A stretch of 64,000 nt of DNA. It comes from Nitrososphaerota archaeon. GTDB taxonomy: Archaea; Thermoproteota; Nitrososphaeria; Nitrososphaerales; JACQRY01. Under the pieces are notes generated by a model, which was not told the origin of the DNA, made no database searches, and saw nothing but the letters and a program-made list of their open reading frames with translations. The stretch covers positions 91,879 through 155,878 of the forward strand of contig JACPCU010000007.1 of assembly GCA_016184315.1 (NCBI GenBank), given 5' to 3'. Position numbers and translations under genes: made by a program. This document shows positions 27,583-35,200 of the stretch, one piece after another (position 1 is the stretch's first letter; each line of letters opens with the position of its first letter).

Positions 27583-28191
27583 ATGGAGTCAAAACAATTA
27601 TCTTGGAGTCTTCTTATTTCGTCTCAGTTGAAATTCTACTTTAAGATTCTGGCTAAGATCCTGATCATTTGCTCCATCGTAACATCCTTTGCAACAGGAT
27701 TTTGGATAATAAGTCTTCAGACACCATGGCTCTTAGCTGCTTCAATTTGGTTTGGAGTTACACTCGGAGCATCGGGGGCAATTGCGGCAGCGCTCAGCCT
27801 TTCACAGATCTTGGCGGTAAGACGCCTGAATATTCCAATCTCCGATGAAACTCTAAGAGTGCATCAAACTAAAGTCGTTGAAATCATGATGCCTTATGAA
27901 AGAGCATTTGAACTATGCGTGAGTTCGTTTCGTATTCTGAAAGGAGCCAAGGTTATGAAATCAAATCAGCCATTAGGATACATTGAAGCGCTGACCGGCG
28001 TGTCGTGGAAGACATGGGGCGACATCATTTCATTTAGACTGCAGGCCTTGGACAACGACCACACTCGAATTGAAGTTTCGAGCCGTCCGAGGTACGCACT
28101 GCAACTTGTTGACTACGGTTCTAACCTGAGTAACGTGGAAAAGATTTCCAAGTTTCTCACAGAAGCAACAGATGATCCTTTTCCCAAGTAA
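27583..28191 (+). CDS. Membrane protein with SRPBCC-like C-terminal part
   Basis: A 202-aa protein. Residues about 20-75 contain two hydrophobic helices (ILIICSIVTSFATGFWII and AASIWFGVTLGASGAIAAAL), which anchor it. The remainder (about 85-200) is soluble, alternating strands and ending in a helix, and looks like a polyketide-cyclase/SRPBCC domain. No catalytic motif is evident, and I do not recognise a family. Divergent from panE with a 68-bp gap. Confidence 0.6.
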   Translation: MESKQLSWSLLISSQLKFYFKILAKILIICSIVTSFATGFWIISLQTPWLLAASIWFGVTLGASGAIAAALSLSQILAVRRLNIPISDETLRVHQTKVVEIMMPYERAFELCVSSFRILKGAKVMKSNQPLGYIEALTGVSWKTWGDIISFRLQALDNDHTRIEVSSRPRYALQLVDYGSNLSNVEKISKFLTEATDDPFPK

Positions 28192-28547
28192 AACGCCCCG
28201 AAGACAACTTTAATGATGGCGTGCGCTTCAACTAGCATGGAGGCCACCTCCCCCCATTTTTCTGCTACAATCAGTCAACTGGGGTTCACAAGACAATCCC
28301 ATCCTCAAACTTCCAGACAACACTCCGCCTATTGATTCAACAGGGCAGAACCGTCGCTATCTTAGGGAAGTACCTCGAATCTAAGTATGTACCGAGGGCA
28401 GAACTTAAACTAAAAATGGTTCAAGTCTAGATAGGAGGCGTAATCAGGCTGGACGACGACCGCTTTTGTCCGTAGTCTGTGAGATGGTTCCCGAGAAATG
28501 TTGTTCAAATGTGGGTTCTAAGTGTTAACCAACCTCTCTCTTAGTGC
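28192..28547. other. Intergenic region, possible decayed coding remnant
   Basis: About 355 bp with no intact gene. On the plus strand a frame from about 28255 to 28430 is open and reads like protein near its end (RTVAILGKYLESKYVPRAEL), but it has no start codon and no recognised relatives, so I treat it as a possible remnant only. Confidence 0.25.
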
Positions 28548-28721
28548 TCAGGCAGCAGACGTATCGCCGCCCCGCTTGAAGCTGAGCCTCCAGAGGTTCT
28601 CCTCAGGACTCACTGGCCATCTAGGCTCACTCTTTCGGCGCCCTCGAACGCCACACCTTCCTCGCTTCTTATGTCTTCTCAAGTCCTTAACAAACTTGCC
28701 ACATCTTTCACAGATAGGCAT
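28548..28721 (-). CDS. Small C2HC-type zinc-finger protein
   Basis: A 57-aa frame. The N-terminal MPICERCGKFVKDLRRHKKR followed by GRC gives Cys-x2-Cys, then His and Cys, a compact zinc-binding pattern in a very basic context, as in archaeal single-finger nucleic-acid-binding proteins. It lies 26 bp downstream of the four-TM gene on the same strand and could be co-transcribed. Function unknown. Confidence 0.5.
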   Translation of the reverse strand: MPICERCGKFVKDLRRHKKRGRCGVRGRRKSEPRWPVSPEENLWRLSFKRGGDTSAA

Positions 28722-28747
28722 CTCTTATCAGAAGCGCTCCGAGCGAT

Positions 28748-29164
28748 CTAGTCGCGTACTCCAATCCCCCCTACTCGGCGGTGTTTACTCTCGGCGTATG
28801 TCGCTGACGAAAGAGTCAAAAGACCAGCCACCATGAAACTCGCAAACTCGTATTCAGATAAGTTGAGCCTTGTGGGCAAGGTGATATCTAGCATGAAATA
28901 GAAAAGAACTTTGACCAACCACATAGAGACGCTTGGAACTGCGAAGACAAGCCTTGAAATCTGAAGAAAAACTCTCACACTCTCGAATTTGGGTTTATTC
29001 ATTAGAGAAGTGATTACAGCAATAAGCATCATAGAAAAGCCACCACCTTGTGCAGCCAACGCAACCGAGACGGGTACTCTTCCCACATTATAGAGCGCGA
29101 AGACTAGGATGCCAATAGCCACTAGGAAAAGCAAGGCTTCCACCAAGGTGTTCTTCGGCACCAT
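28748..29164 (-). CDS. Four-TM membrane protein, possible immunity protein
   Basis: A 138-aa protein with about four hydrophobic helices (ALLFLVAIGILVFALYNVG, AAQGGGFSMMLIAVITSL, SRLVFAVPSVSMWLVKVLFY, FASFMVAGLLTLSSATYA) and a basic C terminus. The ATG at 29164 comes 1 nt after the stop of the RHS C-terminal frame (TAAGATG), so translation is coupled. In polymorphic toxin systems the gene directly after the toxin tip encodes its immunity protein, and membrane-active toxins have membrane immunity proteins. That role is a positional inference; no family is recognised. Confidence 0.6.
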   Translation of the reverse strand: MVPKNTLVEALLFLVAIGILVFALYNVGRVPVSVALAAQGGGFSMMLIAVITSLMNKPKFESVRVFLQISRLVFAVPSVSMWLVKVLFYFMLDITLPTRLNLSEYEFASFMVAGLLTLSSATYAESKHRRVGGIGVRD

Positions 29165-29165
29165 C

Positions 29166-29438
29166 TTACCGTCGCCCCTGTCGTTGTTCACATTTCTGTC
29201 TCTCTGTAATAGAGAGGTAATATCCCCAAAGAGCCCCGGCGATCCCGCCAATGAAAGCTCCTGCACCAGCTCCCGGTGGGCCAGCCAAGCGAAAACCTAT
29301 GCCTCCACCAGCCAGAATCCCTAACCAAGCGGTACCCTCGATGATTTCCCGATCCAAATCACACGGCGGCTGTCCGACTGGAGGTAGCGTTGACGATGCT
29401 TGACTGCCTCCACCAGCAGGTGTACTTGTAACTATCAT
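29166..29438 (-). CDS. C-terminal part of RHS protein (out of frame)
   Basis: The open frame begins upstream of its first ATG and continues the proline-rich linker of the RHS protein if one base is removed from the G6 run at 29644-29649 (plus strand): the shifted frame then reads PPTAPIPPPPAPVPPTPILP and onwards to SAGQSPNNAADDSIGK. The final domain has a glycine-zipper hydrophobic stretch (GILAGGGIGFRLAGPPGAG, then AFIGGIAGALWGYYL), typical of membrane-inserting segments. It is best read as the toxin-tip position of the RHS gene rather than as a separate gene. Confidence 0.6.
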   Translation of the reverse strand: MIVTSTPAGGGSQASSTLPPVGQPPCDLDREIIEGTAWLGILAGGGIGFRLAGPPGAGAGAFIGGIAGALWGYYLSITERQKCEQRQGRR

Positions 29439-29559
29439 CTTACCAATGCTATCATCAGCCGCGTTGTTTGGTGATTGCCCTGCACTTGGAGCGATGATGT
29501 TTGCTGTCTGTTGTATATCTGATATGGTTGGCTGCTGTGGGTTTGGTGGAGGAGTCGGC

Positions 29560-31428
29560 TCAGGCGGCGGTGTGGGCAGGATAGGTGTAGGTGGGACTGG
29601 CGCGGGTGGCGGGGGTATTGGTGCTGTGGGAGGTGCTGATGGAGGGGGGCTCTGGCGGTGCTACAGGGGGCTCGGGAGGAGGACCGGTACTGACCGGTGG
29701 ATATGAAGGACGTATGTTATACAGCTCGTCAGCATCACTCGGATCAGGAGTAAATACAGGCACATACTCAGTCTCATTCTCCAATTCAGCCAATAGACCC
29801 GTAGGGTCCGTGAACTTCAACGGATTATCGTTGGCGTAAACATACCTGTTGAGTGTTGAAGGTTCAGCGCAAGAGCACACCGGATCTTGCGTGGTGAATC
29901 TGCCTATCTCCGGGTCATAGTAACTAGCTCCGAAGTAGTATAGTTTGGTGGGTGAGTCTTCCCATTTGCCGGTGTATTTGATCTTCTCTGTGCTATTTGC
30001 ATTATGTTGTGGTCCGAAGGGCTTGTAGTTGGAAGCGAATAACTGGAGCTTAGATGCGCTAGTCGTCAGCCTCGTTGAGCCCAATGAGTCCTGATGGTAA
30101 TACGTCAGCGAACCATTATTCTTAGCAATCAGCAAACTATTCGCGTAGAGGAATTTAGATTCTCCTCCACTCGTAACATTCTTCTGGTAGATGATGTTTA
30201 AACCGCTGAACAAGATGATCAGAGTAGAACCCTCGATGACCTTCACCCTCCTATTTTCGCCATCATAGAAGTACTGTCCCTGAGTAACACCGTTCTTAAC
30301 CGCTTTAGTCATCATATTATTGTAGTTGTAAGTATAGTTCCAAGTATCCCCACCCTCAATCTTGCTGAACGTGTTCCCGTTGTTAGCATAGGTAAAGGTG
30401 AGAGAGCTGTTTGTAGAGGTGAGCCTGTTATATGTTCCGTATGTGTAGGCTACAGTTGTGTTCCCCTCCCTCTTCGTCAACCTGTTTCCCACCTGATCAT
30501 ATGTGTAGGTTATCGTTCCCCACGGCCCCGTGGAAGAGGTCAACCTGTCCAACCCGTCGTAACCGTAGGATTCGGTCGCGCCAATACTCGTAATGTTCTT
30601 AACGTTCCCGTTGCTGGCGTAAGTGTAGTTCAGGTCTAAGCGTCTAACCTCTCCGTCTTTGACAACTATTCTTGTTGCTCTGCTCCTGGAATCATAGCTG
30701 TAGGTTGTTTGAAGCCCGTTGCCATAGCTTATCGTCTTAACCTTACCGTCTATCGTATAGGTGAATGATGCAAGTGTGCTGTTGAGGCTCTTAACCCTGT
30801 CCAACCCATCGTACTCATATGTCAACGGCTTGCTATCAGGATAGACAAGTCTTGTCAGACGACTCTCAGCATCATAGCTGTATGACGTAACATAGGTTGA
30901 GCCGTCAACGGTCTTAGCCTCACTGAGAACCCTGTTCAAAGGATCATAGAAGTCGGTTGTAGAAGATACGAGATCGTTCATCGATACTCTGTTACCGTTC
31001 TTGTCGAAGCTGAAGGTTGCCGTTGTCGAATTGGGGTAGGTTATCTTCCTTATTCTGCCCTGTTCGTCGTAGCTCGTCTTAAGGATCTGCCCCTTGGCGT
31101 CGGTTGCATTCACTAGGTTGCCGATCTGATCATATTTCTTGGTTTCATTCTTGTTATCGGGGTAAGTTGTCTTGTTGTTCCGGTTTAGATCATCGTAGTA
31201 GAATCTTGTCAACTGGTTCTTAGCGTCTTTCACCGTAAGAATGTTTCCAGCCTTATCATAGGTCTGATCAGTCTGATAATACGTGGTTGAGTTAACATAC
31301 TCCCTCGTCCAGATCAACCGGTCCCTCCAATCGTAGCCGTACACATTCTTCTTCCCATCCTCATTCAGAGTAGGTCTAGTGGTGTTCACCCATTTTTGAT
31401 ATGAGCCTCCTCGTGCCTTCTTTAGCAT
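29560..31428 (-). CDS. RHS/YD-repeat protein, N-terminally truncated and frameshifted
   Basis: A 622-aa frame made of at least a dozen YD repeats (YDWRDRLIW, YDKAGNILTV, YDQIGNLVNA, YDEQGRIRKI and so on) that fold into a beta-cage around a C-terminal cargo. The RHS core signature is intact (YYFGASYYDPEIGRF, TQDPV, then NRYVYANDNPLKFTDPTG), after which family members carry a variable toxin domain. Here a proline-rich linker runs into a stop, and the natural continuation lies in another frame at 29166-29438. No signal peptide or N-terminal secretion module is present. The frame begins inside the 3' end of the ribbon-helix-helix gene, suggesting recombination. Confidence 0.88.
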   Translation of the reverse strand: MLKKARGGSYQKWVNTTRPTLNEDGKKNVYGYDWRDRLIWTREYVNSTTYYQTDQTYDKAGNILTVKDAKNQLTRFYYDDLNRNNKTTYPDNKNETKKYDQIGNLVNATDAKGQILKTSYDEQGRIRKITYPNSTTATFSFDKNGNRVSMNDLVSSTTDFYDPLNRVLSEAKTVDGSTYVTSYSYDAESRLTRLVYPDSKPLTYEYDGLDRVKSLNSTLASFTYTIDGKVKTISYGNGLQTTYSYDSRSRATRIVVKDGEVRRLDLNYTYASNGNVKNITSIGATESYGYDGLDRLTSSTGPWGTITYTYDQVGNRLTKREGNTTVAYTYGTYNRLTSTNSSLTFTYANNGNTFSKIEGGDTWNYTYNYNNMMTKAVKNGVTQGQYFYDGENRRVKVIEGSTLIILFSGLNIIYQKNVTSGGESKFLYANSLLIAKNNGSLTYYHQDSLGSTRLTTSASKLQLFASNYKPFGPQHNANSTEKIKYTGKWEDSPTKLYYFGASYYDPEIGRFTTQDPVCSCAEPSTLNRYVYANDNPLKFTDPTGLLAELENETEYVPVFTPDPSDADELYNIRPSYPPVSTGPPPEPPVAPPEPPSISTSHSTNTPATRASPTYTYPAHTAA

Positions 31429-31645
31429 CCTCTATCTCTCTTTCAACATCCTTCCTGCTCTTGGTCTGTCGTTGCAGTCTTGAAGTCATCTCTTCAAGTG
31501 TTTTGACCCTCTCCTGACTGTATAACAACTGCTTCACCGCGAACCTGATGAACTCGCTCTTCGTAGTGTATTCTCCGGCCTTGACCAGGGTCTCTATCCT
31601 CTTCAGGTCCTTCTCAGGTAGGTTCAGCAACATTTTCGTCCCCAT
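31376..31645 (-). CDS. Ribbon-helix-helix antitoxin-like protein
   Basis: An 89-aa protein with an N-terminal RHH DNA-binding domain (KMLLNLPEKDLKRIETLVKA, then YTTKSEFIRFAVKQLL), followed by a charged coiled helix that would contact a toxin. ATG 31645 is chosen because the longer frame to 31858 runs antiparallel through the PIN gene without coding character. It follows the PIN gene, reversing the usual antitoxin-toxin order, and has its own palindromic upstream site. Its last about 50 bases overlap the start of the RHS frame. Confidence 0.8.
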   Translation of the reverse strand: MGTKMLLNLPEKDLKRIETLVKAGEYTTKSEFIRFAVKQLLYSQERVKTLEEMTSRLQRQTKSRKDVEREIEDAKEGTRRLISKMGEHH

Positions 31646-31655
31646 ATTCTCACCT

Positions 31656-31688
31656 TGTATACATGAAATATATGTTTTACATATATTT
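31656..31688. promoter_or_regulatory. Tandem palindromes before RHH gene
   Basis: A perfect palindrome with 10-bp arms (AAATATATGT / ACATATATTT, centre TTT) spans 31666-31688, and an 8-bp palindrome TGTATACA lies at 31656-31663, next to the RHH start codon. This is the shape expected of an autoregulatory operator for an RHH dimer, and the AT-rich core can double as a TATA box. It overlaps the stop codon of the PIN gene. Confidence 0.5.
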
Positions 31689-32100
31689 ATGCCTTCACCA
31701 GTTCTCTGGTTCTCCAGACCCTGAACCTGCCCTTGACAGTGTCGAAGTCCGCGTCGCTCGACCAGATCCCGTCGTGGTCTTCCATAGTTAGAGCGAGAGC
31801 TACCAGCGGTATGTCCGACTTGTCTCTGGAACCTATCAACTCGTAAGCCTCCTCCCACTTATCCTTGATGAAGTCGTAACTTACTGCCAATACTGGCATC
31901 GACCTGATCAACGTCAACGCTTCAACCCTGCTCAGCCCTCTCTTACCGGTGAGAAGCCTATAGATTTCTGCGATGGTGAACTCGGTTGTGATCAATATGT
32001 AGTCCCCAGAGAGGAGCACCTTGTTCTCCAAACCTTTGTACACCAGACCAGAGTAGAGGACGGTCGTATCTATCAGCAGGACAAGAGGCTTTTCATTCAT
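31687..32100 (-). CDS. PIN-domain protein, VapC-like
   Basis: A 137-aa PIN nuclease-fold protein. Acidic residues in the expected places: Asp in LVLLIDTTVLYSG, Glu in TTEFTIAEIYRLL, Asp in GSRDKSDIPLVALAL and Asp in WSSDADFDTVKG. It is probably the toxin of the module with the RHH gene, which starts 41 bp downstream. A TATA-like CAAATATATG lies near 32165-32175 on the minus strand. Target RNA unknown. Confidence 0.82.
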   Translation of the reverse strand: MNEKPLVLLIDTTVLYSGLVYKGLENKVLLSGDYILITTEFTIAEIYRLLTGKRGLSRVEALTLIRSMPVLAVSYDFIKDKWEEAYELIGSRDKSDIPLVALALTMEDHDGIWSSDADFDTVKGRFRVWRTRELVKA

Positions 32101-32409
32101 CCGAATCCGTCCTCAACGCCGTGAGATTCATGAGGCACTACACCGCTTGTAGGTATTGTTCATTCATATATTTGTAAGCTATCCCTGGATCAGAGCAAAT
32201 AGCATTCTCAAGCTTCCAGTTTACAGTTCTTCCTAATGCATCTCGATGGAACTATGTCGTCGCTAGAGGAGTCAATCCTCAGAGCGTTACAGCTGGAGGG
32301 ATCAGAAAGACGTCAAAGTTAACCCCGAAGAGCAGAGTAACGCCTTAAATCTTTCTCACATACCTGAGAAGGCCAGTCAAGCCATGGCGCTCAGATTAAG
32401 GAGGTCAGA
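32101..32409. other. Intergenic region between PIN gene and cysS
   Basis: About 310 bp. It contains divergent promoter-like elements: a minus-strand TATA-like stretch near 32170 for the PIN gene and CTTAAATCTT near 32345-32354 for cysS. A 9-codon ATG frame at 32384 (MALRLRRSE) overlaps the cysS start in another frame and may be a relic of a longer CysRS N terminus. No gene seen. Confidence 0.4.
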
Positions 32410-33735
32410 ATGTATACCTGTGGCCCCACCATCTATGATTACGCTCACATAGGCAATTTCAGAACCTTCATCTTCGAAGACATTCTGAGAAGATACCTCA
32501 AGTTCAAAGGCTACTCCGTCACCCAAGTCATGAACCTCACCGACGTAGACGACAGGACCGTCAAGGCCTCCCGAAAAGAAGGAATCAAGCTCAGAGAATA
32601 CACCGAAAGATACGCCAAAGCCTTCTTCGAAGACCTAGACGCATTGAACATCGAGAGGGCAGAGTACTACCCGAGAGCCACCGAACACATCAAGGAAATG
32701 ACCGCCCTAGTCAAGAAGCTCATCGACAACGGATACGCCTACGAAACCGCAGGCTCCACCTACTACGACATCTCAAAATTCACAGGCTACGGCAAGCTCT
32801 CCGGCGTAGCAGCATCCCAACAGGGAATACGCGTCACTGCAGATGAATATGGCAAGGATGAGGCAAGAGACTTCGCCTTATGGAAGACTTGGGACGAAGA
32901 CGACGGAGAAGTCTTCTGGGAGACCGAAGTAGGCAAAGGCAGACCCGGTTGGCACCTGGAGTGCTCAGCCATGTCCATGAAGTACCTCGGCGAAACCTTC
33001 GACATACACGCAGGCGGAGTAGACCTCATCTTCCCCCACCATGAAAACGAAATCGCTCAATCCGAGGCAGCCACAGGCAAACCCTTCGTCAAATACTGGC
33101 TCCACGCCGAACACCTCATCGTAGAAGGCAGAAAGATGTCCAAATCACTGGGAAACTTCTACACCCTCAGAGACCTCATACAGAAAGGCTACGACCCCAC
33201 AGCCATAAGATACCTCCTAATATCAGCCCACTACCGCGATCAGCTGAACTTCACCTTCAAAGGCCTAGACCAAGCATCAAACACAGCAACACGCCTAAAC
33301 GAATTCCACACCAGACTACAAGAAGCCCAAAACTCAACCACACACAACCCCACCATAACCACCCTCACACACAAACTGCTCAAAAACTTCGATGAAGCCA
33401 TGGACCAAGACCTAAACACGCCAGCAGCCCTAGCAGCCCTATTCGAAGCAGTCAGAGACATCAACAAAGAACTAGACACAGGAAAATACAGCAGACAAGA
33501 CATACAGCAAGCCACCGACACCCTAAACAAAGTAAACACAGTCCTAGGCATACTCAAACCCCAAGCCAAACCCACCACTCTAGAACAAGAAATCCTCCAA
33601 CTAATACACGCAAGAGAAGACGCGAGAAAACGAAAAGACTGGACAACAGCAGACAAAATCAGAACCCAACTCCAACAAAAAGGCATAATCCTCGAAGACA
33701 CCCCCCAAGGAGTAAAGTGGAGAATCAAAAGATAA
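32410..33735 (+). CDS. cysS: Cysteinyl-tRNA synthetase
   Basis: Class Ia synthetase for cysteine. HIGH motif as YAHIGNFRTF (about 13), KMSKS as GRKMSKSLGNF (about 240), and zinc ligands in MYTCGPT, HLECSAM and FPHHENE. The start ATG lies 5 nt after a strong AAGGAGG and just after an in-frame TGA, so the protein begins directly at MYTCGPT and lacks the usual 20 or so N-terminal residues. From about 33240 onward the gene uses codons almost free of G and T, matching the strand bias of the neighbouring intergenic region. Length 441 aa. Confidence 0.95.
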   Translation: MYTCGPTIYDYAHIGNFRTFIFEDILRRYLKFKGYSVTQVMNLTDVDDRTVKASRKEGIKLREYTERYAKAFFEDLDALNIERAEYYPRATEHIKEMTALVKKLIDNGYAYETAGSTYYDISKFTGYGKLSGVAASQQGIRVTADEYGKDEARDFALWKTWDEDDGEVFWETEVGKGRPGWHLECSAMSMKYLGETFDIHAGGVDLIFPHHENEIAQSEAATGKPFVKYWLHAEHLIVEGRKMSKSLGNFYTLRDLIQKGYDPTAIRYLLISAHYRDQLNFTFKGLDQASNTATRLNEFHTRLQEAQNSTTHNPTITTLTHKLLKNFDEAMDQDLNTPAALAALFEAVRDINKELDTGKYSRQDIQQATDTLNKVNTVLGILKPQAKPTTLEQEILQLIHAREDARKRKDWTTADKIRTQLQQKGIILEDTPQGVKWRIKR

Positions 33736-34700
33736 CAACACACCATTAAGAGAAAAACACCCTACAACAAGCCGAAAACCCACTCAAACAAAACCAAACA
33801 ACAATAAACAAACCCCGAACCTACATAAACCCCCCCACCTCCCCCCCAACAAGAAAGCACACACAAAACCAACAGCCCTAACAATCACCCAAGAAAACCA
33901 AAGTCAAAAGCAGACCTAGGATACCACAACTTCTTCTCCTCCAAAACACCCTGAAACAACAACGGAAGAGCAATAGTAGCATCACAATTCACAGTCGCAA
34001 AAAACGCCCCAGGCAAATACTTCCCCCAAGACTGACTCTCCTCAAACGTACATCCAGACAACCCACCCCACTCCGGATGATCAGTAGTAACACTCACACC
34101 ATACGAATGACCCTCAACCTCAAAACTCAAAACCTCAGCCATAGGAGTCACCTGCTGCACATAATTCTTAGGAACACCCCCACCAATCATAATCACCGCA
34201 GTCTTCCCTGCATGAACCTTAATGTCCACAAACTCCAAATTATCCTTCAAAACATCGATCACAATAGGCTTCTCCCCCTCCTTCAACCTGAAGTAAGCAT
34301 GCTTAGCCAAAGCCAAACCAATAGAAGAATCACTGATCGCAGGACAATAAACAGGAGCACCCACCTCCGCAGCCGTGCCTATAATAGAACTCTTATCCTC
34401 CAGAGTCTTACCCAACAAACCGAGAAACTCCCGGGTAGAATAACTCCTAGGCTGCAGCTTATCCGCCAAACCCTTAATGTAGTCATCAGTGTCATAGAAC
34501 CTCAAGTCATCAGCATACACATCATACATCCTGTTAATCCGATGCTTCCTCAACTCAACATCCGAAACATCACTCTCAGCCAAGAAATGCCTGTTCCCCA
34601 AAGCCTCATACACATCATGATACAAATTCGCACCAGTAGAAACCAGAACATCAACAACCCTATACCTAATCATGTCGCTGACAACCTTCCTCAACCCCCC
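33240..34700. other. Strand-asymmetric A+C-rich zone (plus strand)
   Basis: The plus strand is strongly A+C-rich across the 3' half of cysS, the intergenic gap and most of the minus-strand deoxyhypusine synthase gene. By hand count 157 of 180 bases (87%) at 33721-33900 are A or C. Because the two genes are on opposite strands, coding cannot explain a bias that stays on one strand. It centres on one copy of the 79-bp repeat. Borders are approximate. Confidence 0.7.
33758..33836 (-). repeat. 79-bp dispersed repeat, copy A
   Basis: Read on the minus strand, this 79-bp element starts with GGGGGGGTTTATGTAGG and contains GTTTGAGTGGGTTTTCGG. It aligns without gaps to 63261-63339 (plus strand) with 70 of 79 identities. 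It fills the gap between the convergent ends of cysS and the deoxyhypusine synthase gene. Confidence 0.85.
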
Positions 34701-34886
34701 AGGAACCATCGCCCCGGCCAATGCCAACAACACAACAGGCCTATCCTTATCAGTCAACATCCGCATCAGAATGTTGAAGCATTGACCGAGACTACGGCCC
34801 TGAAAACCGATTTCCCTGAAAGACTTCAAGGCGTCTGAAACACCGGAGACCTTTTCGCCATCGTAGGGAGCCACGGGGTGATGCAT
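33885..34886 (-). CDS. dys: Deoxyhypusine synthase
   Basis: Transfers the aminobutyl group of spermidine to a lysine of translation factor aIF5A, with NAD+. The catalytic lysine lies in SQSWGKYLPGAFFATVNCD, and the NAD-binding stretch VLVSTGANLYHDVYEALGN and VIMIGGGVPKNYV are present. I start at ATG 34886 (MHHPVAPYDG), because the 46 residues from 35024 look non-conserved. Length 333 aa fits the family. The gene carries the opposite composition to cysS on its coding strand: it is G/T-rich, following the local strand bias. Confidence 0.95.
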   Translation of the reverse strand: MHHPVAPYDGEKVSGVSDALKSFREIGFQGRSLGQCFNILMRMLTDKDRPVVLLALAGAMVPGGLRKVVSDMIRYRVVDVLVSTGANLYHDVYEALGNRHFLAESDVSDVELRKHRINRMYDVYADDLRFYDTDDYIKGLADKLQPRSYSTREFLGLLGKTLEDKSSIIGTAAEVGAPVYCPAISDSSIGLALAKHAYFRLKEGEKPIVIDVLKDNLEFVDIKVHAGKTAVIMIGGGVPKNYVQQVTPMAEVLSFEVEGHSYGVSVTTDHPEWGGLSGCTFEESQSWGKYLPGAFFATVNCDATIALPLLFQGVLEEKKLWYPRSAFDFGFLG

Positions 34887-35200
34887 GAGGGTTGACCGTG
34901 ATCTCACTGATGAGCCTCGCCTCCCATGGACTGAATGCCCGACCGTTCTACTATTCTGCGGCTTATTCTTAGGTGTGGTTGAAGTGGTCTTCAATTTGAT
35001 AAGTAAAACGGACATAGGGTTCAACTGCCACGCATTAAATCTTTCTGGAAACTTTTACCGCAATTAGATTGATTGAGTCCGTCGCGATTAGCCTAAGATC
35101 AAACTGGAAAAAGACCAAAGCTATGAAAACGTGCAACAGAGGTTTACGGACTGAGGCGCTTGGGGACAACTCGGTGAGCCCTGAAAGAGAAGATTGATGT

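Noticed and set aside
28255..28430. Open plus-strand stretch ending RTVAILGKYLESKYVPRAEL
   Set aside because: Protein-like but without start codon, Shine-Dalgarno or recognised family; kept only as a possible remnant in the gap description.
28522..28836. 104-codon plus-strand frame near the RHS locus
   Set aside because: It lies antisense to the zinc-finger gene and the four-TM gene 3' end; the minus-strand translations show structured motifs, this one does not.
34077..34838. 253-codon plus-strand open frame opposite deoxyhypusine synthase
   Set aside because: Composed of repetitive His/Asn/Ile/Pro/Arg-rich sequence produced by the A+C-rich strand; the minus-strand frame carries a complete conserved enzyme.
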